A stretch of DNA of 64,000 bases from Rhexocercosporidium sp. MPI-PUGE-AT-0058 (lineage: Eukaryota > Ascomycota > Leotiomycetes > Helotiales), in contig JAGTJL010000014.1 of the NCBI GenBank assembly GCA_020746875.1, positions 1,984,001-2,048,000 on the forward strand, given 5' to 3'. This document shows, piece after piece, positions 1 through 12,193 of the stretch. A program made the translations under genes and the position numbers. The notes below the pieces were generated by a model. It had not been told where the DNA came from and searched no databases. It was given only the letters and a program-made list of their open reading frames with translations. Every line of letters starts with the position of its first letter. The stretch's first letter is position 1.

Positions 1-3000
1 TTAATCTCTTATGTAGTGGCTTGTTATTTAAATTTAATTATATACACTTCGGAACTAAAAGTAAACGACGTAATAATAGTCTTATAGTTAGTCATTTCGA
101 AACGGTTTAATACCTTCTTAATATAAGCATTTTAATAAAAAGAAATAGTCTTCTTTTTTTTATCTTAAACAATATATATTCTTAAGAAATATTGTGTTAG
201 GCTAATAGGAATAATATTAAATAAAGTAAGAATCTATGTCTTAAAAGCTTTTAAAACTAGACTTGCCTTTAAGATTATTAAGAAATTATTAACGTAAGTA
301 ATAATTAAAATCTTAGTTTTTTTATTAATATATATATAGTTGTCGGTTTTTAAGAGGATAAAACTAATTTTAATAAATTTAATACGTAACTTTTCTTATT
401 ATAAACATAGTAATTACTTAAGACTATATAAGGCCTTTTTAAGCTTTATATATTCGTCGTCTATAAGAATTCGGCCATTTTCCTTTTATTTTAAAGGGAT
501 TTTAACGTAAATATCGGAATTAGCATTATTATTTAAAAATGCGGTCTCGACGTCATATTATTTTATTTTTAAATCATATAAAGCTATTATAACTAGTATA
601 AGCTTTTAAACTGCGGATTTGCAAACGCCAGCGTATATTTAATTATAATCTCGTTTATAGCGCTAAGTATAGCCTTATACGACGAGTTTGACTTTATACT
701 TTTTAATAATACCATCTTTATTTCTCTTTATTTTAAAGACTAAACGTAAACTAAGTACTTTATTATTAAATAATAAATTTGAGCGCTTTGTGAAAGACTA
801 TATTTCTTTATTAATAAGTAAGCGATATTCTTTAATAATTGCCTCTTTTTATTTTAATTAATTAAAACGTTACATTACTCCTTTTAGCGAAGTTAAATTA
901 TTAAAGTATAATGATTCTTCTTAAATTACGCTAAAAGTAAGTCGGTAATAGCTTAAAAAATAATTAACTCCTTCTTCCGGAGATATAAAGTGCGAGACTC
1001 TATTATTAACTAGATTTTGTGCTCTATTAAAGCGAGTTTTTTATAAAACTTATTTATATACTTTATTTTTAAAGTCGAGAGGTTTACTACGCTTTTTTTT
1101 AATAAAAAGTACTTATTCTTATTCCTTTAATATCTTAAAAGCGTTGACTTCGCTTTTCTTGTCGGTATTAGTATTAAATTCAACGTCATTCTCGAAATTA
1201 ATTATTAATTCGAAATCACTAATCTTATTATTTAAAGACTACTCTTCCGGCTGATTTTAATAGTTATTTTTACGTTTTAATAACTCCTTAATATTATGGT
1301 TTTGACTCACGCTACCGTCATTACTTTTAACGCGAGGTAATAATATAGCGTCTTCTTTGTGAGATTCTATAACTAAACCGTCCTTATCGAATCTTATATG
1401 AGAGGTACGGATAATCTTTTTATTAATTAAATAATAATAAATGTTATAGCCTTTAAAATTAATTAAAATGTCCTTTATTACTTTTAGAATAACCTTACGG
1501 CTTTATATTTTCTTTTTCTTATTAATTAAAATATATATAAAATATTTAAGAACTCTTAAGTGTTTAATTAAAGGTTTATAATTAACATTAAGCTTAATAT
1601 TATCTTAAAAAGCCTTAAATAAAGTCTTTTTATTAACTATAAATATAAAGGTATAATTAATAATATAAACAATTGCCATTAAAACTTTAAGCCATACGTT
1701 TTCGGACATATTTTAATTAATTATGGCCGTACAAGTCTTTTCTATAATAATATAAATAAAGCGTTTAGCTCTTTCGTTTTACTTTAAAGTATACGGAATA
1801 AATTCCTTAATTAATATATTAAGGTGGTTTATTAACTCTTTTATTTATATATAGTTATATTCTTTTTTATTATTAAAATAAAATATCTTAATGTCTTTAT
1901 TATATTATATCTTAACTATTTTAATTATCTTTTAATTCGTAAGATATATATTTAACTTTTTAGTGTATATATAAGCCCACTTTACGGAAGTAGTTATATA
2001 AGTGAAAATTAAGGCGTAGTAATGGCCATTAATTCCTATTAAAGTGAGGTAAACTATATTAACGTTAATCTCATATAACGCATATATTAACTTTATACGT
2101 GTTAAGCGCTTATTGACTTTGCGAATAAGTCTGCCCTTTTTATAAAGTGCGTAAAAACGGGTTTTATTAGTCTTAGTTTCGTTAAATTTCATGTTATTAA
2201 TAAGACTTTAAGTATTTCTGATTATATTAAAGCTAATATAACTTATTTTACGGTGCTATAGCTCGATGTCGACTATAATTACCTTAATTATAATAAGAAG
2301 AGTTAGTCCCGGTATATTAATATACTTAAAATTAATAAAATGCTTTTTTTTATTAAAAAGAGCTTTAAATTAACGTAATAAATCTCTTTATTTAATATTA
2401 TAAAAACTATTTAACCGAAAGTAACTATTTAATTTAATTAATTTATAGCCAGAATATAGGCATATAGGGGAGAGAGGCATATATAGTGTGTTATAATAGT
2501 AAACTATACGCATAAAACCGTCTAATTTAATTATTTTAAGTATATATATATTAATGCCGTTAAGTTTAAAAGGACTATTAACTGTCGATATAAATAATAA
2601 GTTAAAGCGTGACGTATATTCAGAGAACTTTAATAAGTCGTTAAATACATATTCGGTGGCTTTAATATTAAATAGCTATTAAGACTTATTTTTATAAGAA
2701 AAAGCAGCGAATCTAAGCGTTAAAACAATAGGAATAAATAAAAGGAGTGTTAATTTAAAGACATTGTTATCGGAATTATTACCGGAATTCTCCTTCTTTT
2801 TATTATTTTTACTTTTTTTATTATTATTCTTTTTATTTTTAATATAGTCTTTATATAGAATATACTTCTTTTTATATTTCTTCTTAAACTTAGCCTTTTT
2901 AGCTTTATTTACTATGTAATAATTATTGAGTATATAACGTGAGTTTGGCTAATTTTAGTGTTTATAAGTTAACTTAATCTTAAAACCGTTTCCGCCTTTA

Positions 3001-4331
3001 CTTTTATTATTTTTAATATTAAAGTTGCCTTTATTTTAGCTTTTATACGGATTTAAGACACTTTTATTTCCGTAAAGGGCTTGTCCGGCTATTTTATTTA
3101 ATTTACTAATTCGTGCCTTATTTATAATATTTTTAATAAGACTTTTTAAAGTAATATTCGGGTTAATTACAGTTGTAATACTTATGCTTACTATAGAATC
3201 GCTAAATATCGTAACGGCTAGTGTTATACGTAGATTTAAGCGCTATCGTTTAACTTAAATAGGCGACTTTTCGGAAATTATAATAATAAATATAATTAAA
3301 TACTATTTTATAAGAAGAGCTATTTTTAACGTGTTTAATTTAATAATTAATAATTTAAAAGCAATAATGAACTTCTTTAAAAATAAGAAATTATTATAAT
3401 AAAGCTTAATATAGTCTTAAATGACATTATATATTAAGACGTTTTTACTGCCTTTATATTAGTGTTATAAGACTTCTTATATTTCTAAAGCAGTTTTCTT
3501 TTTAGTAATATATATTAATAAATTAAGCTTATAATTTAAGGTAATAACAAGTCTTATTTAAGCCTCTTCTACTTATTAACCAGTCTATTTCTTTAAGGCA
3601 TTTTCGTTAATATTATTATCTTATTCGTTAACTTCTTTTGGTATATATAAACGTGATTTAGCATTTATAAACTTAAAAATACTATTAAATATTCCGATAT
3701 TAAGGATTTTATTACGCCACTCGAGGTAATTCTTAATGCCTTTTAACTTATAAGCGTTGGAAAGGTTTAATAAAATAAAGGCTATTTTACGTCTTAAAAG
3801 CTTAACTTTAAGCTTAAACGTCGGCTTGACTTTTAGTATAATATTACGTAAATTCGAATCCGATTCGGGGTCCTTAAGCGTATGTCGGTCCTTTATAAGC
3901 GTATTTATAAGACCGGACTAGTTCTTAAAATCCTTAAAGGCTCCGGGAATAAGTGATATAGTAGACGGCGTGCCACCTTCGTTAAGTAAATTTACTTTAT
4001 TACTTATATAAAATAAGTCGTAAAAGTTATTAATATTACTATTGAAATCGTCGAAATCAGACTCCTTAAGTACTAGCGATGTAAGATTCCTAAAGGAGTT
4101 GAAATGTTTTAATAAGGCCACTTATAATAATAAAAATATAAATAAAAAAAAGTATAATATTTCTCTTAAATCCTTTGGAGTATTTTAATTAAAAAGACGC
4201 GTTAAAATAGCGTTACTACTTTCCTTTTATTAGTCCTTTATTATAAGAGACGCAACTTAACTCACGGGTAAGAGCTCGTTCCTTTAAGACAAGGGTAATT
4301 TTAATAAAAATAAGAGTACACTTAATTTAGG
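1..4331 (-). mobile_element. Ty1/copia retrotransposon remnant, cut by left edge
   Basis: Read on the minus strand, decayed copia Pol motifs appear in the proper order. An integrase-like segment lies near 2,190-1,930 (the stretch around NGHYYALIFTYITTSVKW resembles the copia integrase core). The RT motif DVETAFLN is near 556-535, KALYSLK near 450-425, and YVNN near 298-280, which corresponds to the catalytic YVDD with both Asp altered. A gag-like open segment lies at 4,121-3,918. Stop codons interrupt all of it. The 3' end and one LTR lie outside the window. Sequence right of element A (23,723 to about 24,100) may be the detached 5' LTR/leader of this element, because A appears to have inserted into it. 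Confidence 0.8.
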
Positions 4332-4336
4332 CTATC
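4332..4336. repeat. Target-site duplication of element A, left copy
   Basis: CTATC lies directly before the 5' LTR and is identical to 23,718-23,722 directly after the 3' LTR. Confidence 0.9.
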
Positions 4337-4733
4337 TATTACGACCTCCGATGCGCCTCGTATTACCGACACAGCTATTGAGGCTGCTTTGGTTAAAGCT
4401 GCTTTAGTCACGTGGAAGCTGCTTTAGTTAAGGCTGCTTTAGTTACGTAGAAGCTGCTTTAGTTAAGGCTGCTTTAATCACGTAAAGGCTACTTTAATTA
4501 AGGCTGCTTTAGCGGCGCTCGACATCGCTCGTAGCATTGCCTTAATATAACAACTATAGCGCTAGGCCTAATCGGGAAAGGCTAGGGAAACCCTTTATAT
4601 ATTTATATTAAAACTCCTTTTTATAAAGAGCTTTTCTTTTCTTTTTATCTTTTCTTTTTAATTTTAAGCGTAGCTTTAAGTTTAAATATAAAGCTATTTC
4701 TTATATTATATTAACCTTTAGCCAGTTATAATA
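4337..4733 (+). repeat. Element A 5' LTR
   Basis: It pairs with 23,321-23,717 over equal length. This copy is the more mutated of the two: its 3' end reads TTATAATA where the other LTR has CCGTAACA. It contains four units of about 35 bp (4,378-4,517) built on the core GGCTGCTTTAGTTAA. Confidence 0.9.
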
Positions 4734-4999
4734 TAAAAAAAGACTAATAACCTTTTTATTATAAAACGTTATATCTCACCAAATCTTACGCGTCACGTCT
4801 CTTTGCCCTTATAATAAATTAACGACAAACCTTAATACTTTAGCTTATTTAATAAATAAATACTTCTTTATTAATAATAAATTGCCTTAAAGAAAGCTAA
4901 AAACCCTCTTGCCGTTAACTTATTTTATATAATTTAACGCACGCTATTCGATTTTAAATTTCGACTTCAACTTATGTTTAATTAATAAATTAATTAATA

Positions 5000-6440
5000 A
5001 CTTTAAATATTTTTTTACTTTATATTATTACCCCTTCCGACTTCTCCCCCCCGTCGGCGAAGCTTTAGAAAAAGAAGCGCCTTCTTACGGCTAAGCTTTA
5101 TTAATATCTTTATTTCTTCGGTCGAGACTTTTATAAAAAAACCCGACAACTTCGAAGAACCCGATTCCGACTCGGAAGATAAACCTCAGAACTACTTCGA
5201 CGCCTCGCCAAAGCCTATTATTATTATAAAGGGCTTTACCCCCGCTTAATAAGTAAAAGTAAATTAATTAATCGAGATCTCCGTTAGTTTTATTATTATT
5301 ACCGCTATTAAATAAGCCCTCGACTAATATACTCTTAATAACCTCCGCTAAAAGACTCGCACTCCCTCTCCTTAAAACGATCGATTAATACGTGTTCTTA
5401 CGGCGGACCTTTAGTTAACTATTAATTATTACTTATTAAAACTAAACAATTCGGTCTAAGTTATAAAGCCTTTTAAAGTCAAGTACTTTTATATCCCTTT
5501 TAATAATTATAAAAGCAATATTAAGTACGACGCTTAAAAAATAAAAATAAAGCTATTTATAAAAGAATATTCAGGTAACTTTAAGAGTAGACTATTATAA
5601 GTTAAGGCTTACTTTTAATGCACCGTTAATAAAGCAAAGACTATTATTCTTTAATATATAGACCCTGAATTTATCGGTACTTTCGAGACTACCGCCGACG
5701 TTTTAACGACCCTAAACCAGCGATTCTTTAATTATAACCGAGTCTAAGCTATTAAAAATATATATAATTAATTATTAATAAATAATATAACTTATAACGA
5801 CTTTTAAATTAAATTCACTTCTTATACTATTATTAATAAGATTACTTGCTCCCGCTAATTTAAGGACGTATATAAAAAGGTCTCTTCGGCCCTTAAACGT
5901 ATAATTTATATAAAGAAGTATAAAATAAACGGAAATTACACGGCTCTCGACGAATTCTTAGCTATTACGGACCGGGAATCTTATAATATCGCGTTAAAAG
6001 AGGCTATAACGACTCGTAAGGCTTAAGCTAACGTTATTTTTAATAGTCACGATATACGCGACATTCTTAAAAAGGAAAGCTAGCGTATAACCTCTCTTAC
6101 GCCAGCTATTATAATATAAAGACCCCTAACATTAACTTATAAACTATTGCCAAAGATTCGTCCGCGTTTATTATCCCTAACCCCGTTCCTCCGCCGCCTT
6201 AAGTCTCTTATACCGCCCCTTACTCTTAAAGACGTCTCCTTTAATACTTATTTTTATTATAATAAGACTAGCTATTAAACTAACGACTGCCTTAAGCGCC
6301 AAAAAGATTAAGCTTTTAATAAGTTAATTTCTAAGTTAATTATTAGCGAAAACCTAAAGATTAACGAATTATTAAAAAATTCCTAAGCCATAATAAAGAC
6401 TTATACCTTAGCGTAGGCTATAATTTATAAAAAGACTTAA
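5000..6440 (+). pseudogene. Element A gag remnant
   Basis: A plus-strand frame with many TAA/TAG stops reads as a chromovirus Gag. The capsid-like part includes IDPEFIGTFETTADVL near 5,660-5,710, followed by a stretch ending in a zinc-knuckle relic near 6,250-6,290. There the Cys positions of CX2C have become Tyr, while TNDC and the following KRQKD are kept. It would have packaged element RNA. The start codon cannot be placed because of decay. Confidence 0.7.
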
Positions 6441-7681
6441 TATTTAATTTTCGTATTCTTATTAAAAAATAATAATTCTTAATTAATATTAAACTAAAAA
6501 AGAATAAATTCTTTATTAAAATACTTATATATATTAATAATAAAGTAAATATTTTTAATATAATTAAAACCTCTTTTATATACCGACTCGTTAAGTAATT
6601 TAATATTTCTTTTATAATACTTTTTTAATTAATTATCTTAATTAACTATAATAATAGGAAAAGCAAGCTAATTAATACGGCTGTCTTATTTACCTTAACT
6701 ATCGACCGCCGGCGAATTAACTTTTCTTTTTTAATAACCGACTTAAGAAATACCGACGTCTTAATTAGCTAGAAGTTCCTCGAGCATTACGACTTAAAGT
6801 AGTTATATACAAAAAACCGCAACCGGCTAAAGTAGCTATTAAATACGCCTATATAATCGTATTTTAACTAATAAGTCTTCGTTAATATTAATTATTCCGA
6901 CAATTTAATTATTAAGTCTTATTAACTTAATATAAAACAAAAGGACGCCTTATTAAATATAAATAACTATTATTAAAAGCAAGTCAAGCTCGCGGCACTT
7001 AACGATTTCTTAAAAACAAATGTCTTTATACGACTTATCGCCAGCGCCTCGCCGACTCGATTTTTAAGTTTTATTAAAAAGGTTAAAAAACGCCTTTAAG
7101 TTATAAAAAATTAATTAAACCTTTTAATATATCGTAATCCGAGATTACTACTTAAAGACAAAAGAGTCCGTAAAGCCTCCCCGGCGAATTACTAGCTTAA
7201 GGCGCTTATTACGGAAATCTTTCTAATATTAATAATAATAATGTTTATAACGTACCTCCGACTTAAGAAAGCTAAAAAGAATAAAGTGAAAACCTTTGTA
7301 ATATTAATATATAAAATCGACTAAGAGCTGACTCGCCGCCGGCGAGAAGCCCTAGACTAATTAAGCGTTAAACTCGCATTAATAAATAAAGACTTAACTC
7401 TAAAAGAAGCCTTAAAAGTTAAGTACGCATAAAATAACGAGTTAATAAGTAAGAAGCTCTCGGCAGAATATCGAGAGTATACTCCTCTCTTCTCCCGGCG
7501 AGCCTTTAACGAGTTACTAGCGCATCGCCAAGGCGTAAATCACTAGGTCGAGCTTACTAAGGAGAACGACTTATCCTTTAAACCTCTTTAGCGCATAACT
7601 AAAGAATAGCTATCGAAGACTAAGCGGTCTATTATTAATAACTTATATAAAGGTTTTATTAAGCCCTTTAGCGCATTATAT
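6440..7681 (+). pseudogene. Element A pol remnant, part 1 (protease to RT fingers)
   Basis: The degraded frame carries a protease C-terminal segment (NTDVLIS followed by KFLEHYDLK, near 6,750-6,800) and continues to the start of reverse transcriptase (KGFIKPFSAL, ending near 7,677). The RT frame is cut exactly where element B begins and resumes after 20,265, so the split is by insertion and not by deletion. Many TAA/TAG stops make it non-coding. Confidence 0.75.
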
Positions 7682-7963
7682 TGTGGTGGGGTTGACCTCA
7701 GAGACCCATTTGTCACGTGATTGAGCTGCATCTTACGGTATTTAAGATAGCCTCTAAGGCAATATCCTTCAAAGAAAAACAACGATTTTTACTATTACAG
7801 CTTTTCCTTCTTATTCAAACTATACCTCTCCCCTCCCTTGATAAATTATACTCCTTAGATATATAATATCTCTAGTATTCGTCAAATAAGTATTTCTTAT
7901 ATTTACCCTCCGGCACTTGCTTTACTACCCTCTTATTATATACTTAATGTTTTCCCTTCTATA
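7682..7963 (+). repeat. Element B 5' LTR
   Basis: It aligns end to end without gaps to 19,984-20,265. About 28 differences were counted by eye and all are transitions. The first part of this copy keeps the G/C state, while its last 80 bp carry the A/T state, opposite to the 3' LTR. Confidence 0.93.
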
Positions 7964-8850
7964 TATTTTAGTAACCGACGCAAGAGGCAAATAGAAAAGC
8001 TAGAGTGAGGTACGTAGAAAAGCTTAAAAGCCTCTTATACTAACTATAAGGACCGAAACCGATAAGTGCTCGAACTAATATAGACCTATTCACTTAGAGA
8101 TCTCCCAGCCCTTAAAGCAGAACCAGATACGGCATCTCGACAGTCTCCTATAGCTTAACGAGAAGCATAGGAAGTCTGAAAGGAAACCACTTACTTTTAA
8201 TATAAGAATACTCAGACTACTAGAAATGCCAGCTCTAGCACGTGGAGCATCGATACTGAAAAAAGTCGGACCGAAAATAGCCGGATCACGCCGTTAGAAA
8301 CGCTTCAACCGATATCAAAGTATATTCGATACTTCGGAAACAAGAAGTAAACTATTTGAAATAAATTCGGCAAATTTTAACGCTAACCGCACTTCTAGCA
8401 GGCGTATTTATTATTCTTTTCCTTTTCTTTTTCCGCTAGAAGCCTATTTTAAGCTAGCGAGACGGAGCCTAATAGAAAGGTGGACGAGGTTCTATTTTAT
8501 ACTTTTTCAGTTAGTTTCGGTCTCAAGTTATTCTACGCCGAGATTGACTCTAATAATAGTAAAACTTTCATATTTAGCGAGATTTATTTACTTCGCTTGA
8601 GCTTATACGTTCGTTTATTACAGGGACAGGAGGCTTAGACTTCGGCGTCTTTCGGGCTCTATTACCCCGGAAAGAGCCTGAAGCTACAGGCTCTTCAACC
8701 TGATATTTTACTTATATATCTCTTTTGTTTTCTCGAGCTCGTATATTCTTTCTTCTTTAATATAATACACTGCATCTTTTACTCTTTTACTAGTAATATC
8801 AAGCGCATCTGCTCTCTAATAAATCACTAATTTCACTAAGAAAAATCAAT
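7964..8850 (+). other. Element B 5' leader
   Basis: About 0.9 kb lies between the 5' LTR and the first Gag-like reading. It should contain the primer-binding site just after 7,963, but I could not match it to a particular tRNA 3' end. No open frame of note was seen. Confidence 0.5.
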
Positions 8851-10730
8851 TATATCCGAAAATAATACTAAAAACAACGCCTTCAGCGGCAACTCGAAAG
8901 GCAAGGAGCCTGAACGACTTACTGATAACTTCTCTACAACCCGAGGAAGCTCTGCGACCCCGACTATAAATTACTTTACTACTAAGACTAGCTTTATAAG
9001 CTTTGCAAGCTCTTCTACCTTCGTGCCTGCTAGACCTCTAATAAAGCCTAATATCGCTGGAATCACTAGCTCTACTTTATTGCAATCACCGGGAATACCT
9101 GTAAACGATACTCTAATTATTAATAAAAGAAAGAAGAGAAATAAAGGCGGCGGTAGCAACTTACGACAAGACATATTCAATTACAATTAAAGCAATAGCC
9201 ATTCAGAAAGCTCCAGTATAAGAGCTCAAGCCGCCCTTTAAGCTTTACCGGCTTATATAATACTCACTCAGCTTATATACCCTCAATCTATATTATATTC
9301 GCCTCCGAAGCAGGGGGGACCTAACCCCGCTAATACAGGCTATGCAGCACCGCTTCAAGCTTAAGCTACTTCCGCTCAAGCTTTTTAATTAACACGATTT
9401 ACGTTAGGATAATACAGACCTGCTGAAACCTTTGTATTATACGGAACAAACGAAGCTCTAAATAATTACTATTATGAACTTGCCTTTAGTAATACAGCGT
9501 CTTAATAGCTTATATTTCAGGCCGCACGACTTGCCACGGATTCTATTAAAAGACTTCTTTATTTCGTAGTAGCTTAAGCCATGCCAACCCCAGGCACCTT
9601 TAGCTGCCTATACTTTAACGGGAATAATACTATTAGGTTCTTTAAGACCCTGAAGCAGCTCTTTACGGCTCGAGGCATCACGGATAACGCCGAAAAGAAA
9701 CAGTACGTCGTGGACTATTACACTCTCGAAGTAGGCCAAAACATCGAGTGGCTCCCCGACTTCCTTAATAGCACTTATCAAGAGTTAATTAAGGAAATTA
9801 TAAGAGAGTACCGAACGTTCGACTTTAAGCAATATCGTTATACTTTTCAAAACTTAAAAAAGATATCTAATAACTTTAAATATATCGCAGAAGATGCTTC
9901 TAAATCTTAATCTCGACAGTTTCTCCGAGCTTTCAGAAAGATTAGTCGAGCCTGCATGCGAAAGAAAATTATTACAGAGCGGCAAATAATTATAAAGTTT
10001 CTGGCGGCTTTGCTTAAGCACCTAAGGCAGAAAGCCGGAACTTTTATAAAAGATAATAATACCTTCGATACAGAAAACATGCGATCTTTCGATGAAATAT
10101 ACGCTAGAATAGAAGGCTTACTCCGAGTCGAGCGGGAAATCGATATTTTAATTAAAGAAGAAGCATTATCTATGCGAATTACTCAGGCCGACCGTCTTCG
10201 ACTAGGGTCGAGTAATAGCAAAACTCCTTTTTCAGCAGCATAATTCGGGGGGCTTAACCTTATAACTCGCCCCGAGCTTATAAGGTATAAAGATAATTCT
10301 CCAGCTCGGGAGATCGACGACGTCTTCAAGAAGAGTTCGGTACTTCGTCTTAGACTGAATCAAGAAAAGTATATTCGAGAAGAAGTCATTCCTACTATCG
10401 AGAAGCTGACTCGCGATATTAACTAGGCTACAGAACGGGATATCGATACGATTACGGAAGGACTGAACAACTTGCGCATTCTATACGCCATCATAAAGAA
10501 AAGAAAGAATCTAGAGTTAATAGCCGAAATCAAGGCTTTATCTGCTTACGAGTCGATCGCATACCCCGAAGAAGCTGAGGTATTTTATCAAGATTCTAAA
10601 GTAAGCTCTAGATATAATCGACGTTCTAATACAAAGAACGACATAAGCACCGGATGCTTTTTTTGCTTTAACAGGCCGATTCCGGGTGCTAGACCTTAAG
10701 GATTCTATAAGTACTAAAATTAATATCACG
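8850..10730 (+). pseudogene. Element B gag remnant
   Basis: A plus-strand Gag-like frame: an N-terminal low-complexity Ser/Thr/Pro part, then a core that is still open at 9,581-9,910 (109 codons, starting near PTPGTFSCLYFNGNN), 9,956-10,243 and 10,472-10,699. The core is helical and charged, and is recognisable as the capsid part of a large fungal gypsy family. The distal part has a CFFC pair near 10,660 that may be a relic of a CCHC knuckle. Stops separate the pieces. No in-frame start could be fixed. Confidence 0.7.
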
Positions 10731-12193
10731 AGTTCAAGAAATAGCTTAGTTTAAGAATCATTTATGAGAATGAAGATAATTACATTTATATAAGCCCTTA
10801 AAAAGAAGGAATAAAAGTTTAAGCGGTTCAATTTCCTCGGGACAAATTAAGAAAAGAAGTCCTTATTCTACGAATAATTAATACAAAAAGAGACTTAAAC
10901 CCGAGGCGGAAAGAAGAAGCAGTCTAGAAGAAGCTCCGGGACGCTTAAGAAGCCCTTTTAGCTTAATAAAATATCATACTAAAGTCAGCCTTAGAAAGAC
11001 TAATACTAGAAGCAAGTTAAGAGCCCCAGGACTGTTCAGATATCCTCGCTATCCGACTCTTCGATATAACAGGATTAGCTAACGTTCAAAACGTACTTGC
11101 TACTTCCGATTCAGAAGGAATAGATAATAGCTTCGAAATAGCACCTGCGGAAATAAGACGATAAAATGCCGCTGCTTTTAGAGCGGCAGCAAGAGCTAAA
11201 CTATATATAACCGGAACCTTATTTTAAGAACGCCTCAAGGCTTAAGCTAATTACGGAAGACTAAAAGTTCGCGAAGAAATCAAGAATGCCGTCAGATTTT
11301 AAGAGCTTATAAACGTAAACCCTCTAGCTGAAGCACTTAAAGCAAAACCCATTCAGATTATCGCAAGAGATAATAGTAATAATATTATTTCTAAGAAATT
11401 AAAAGGAGCTACTCTAGCCGTAAGTCGAAAAGGACCGACTGCTGCTAAGCTACCCTTTACGGGGACTATTCGGGAACGCGCCGAAAGCAACTTACTTATC
11501 GTCGTCAGGGCGACTTCAGGCCGACCTCGCGTATACCAGGCGTTATCGCGGAATAATTACACGCTAAATAATACGCTAGATAAGCTTCTTACTTAGAAAG
11601 AGCTCCTTAGAAACTTAATCTTAAGAGAAATCTTTATTTTAATCGACTTACTAAGGACAAGTCGACCGAAGACTATTAATCAAGAGATTCAGGACCAGAT
11701 CGCTACTGCTAGTATTAAAACTGTAGAATACACAGAAGCTCTTTAGGATTGCGATTAAGAAGGGAATAATATTATATTTCAACGCCTCTTATTATTTCGG
11801 GCTAATACTTCGGATTCTATATTAGAAGGACTGCGAGCTTCGCGATAGCTTGGACGCATTTTCCTTAGATAGGAATAATAAATTGTTACCTACCTTATCG
11901 TGTCCCGAGCTAGATTTACGTATAAGCTCTAAGTCTAATAAAGGAAATAAAAGTATTAAGTTTTTTTAATATAAGAAATGCTAATTCAGTAATTAACTTT
12001 CTGACTATTATTAAGCCTGATTCCTTTCTTTGGCCCGGTGCTTATAATCTTGACCGCTATCTTAATAGCGCTTTAAAAAGTAATAGTTTCAAAAGGGGAA
12101 TTTAAAATCGACTTGCTTCCAACCGCTGAAGTTTACTTAGTCGATACACTTCAAAGACCGAGTTATAAATAACACTCTTTAACGCCGAAGTGT

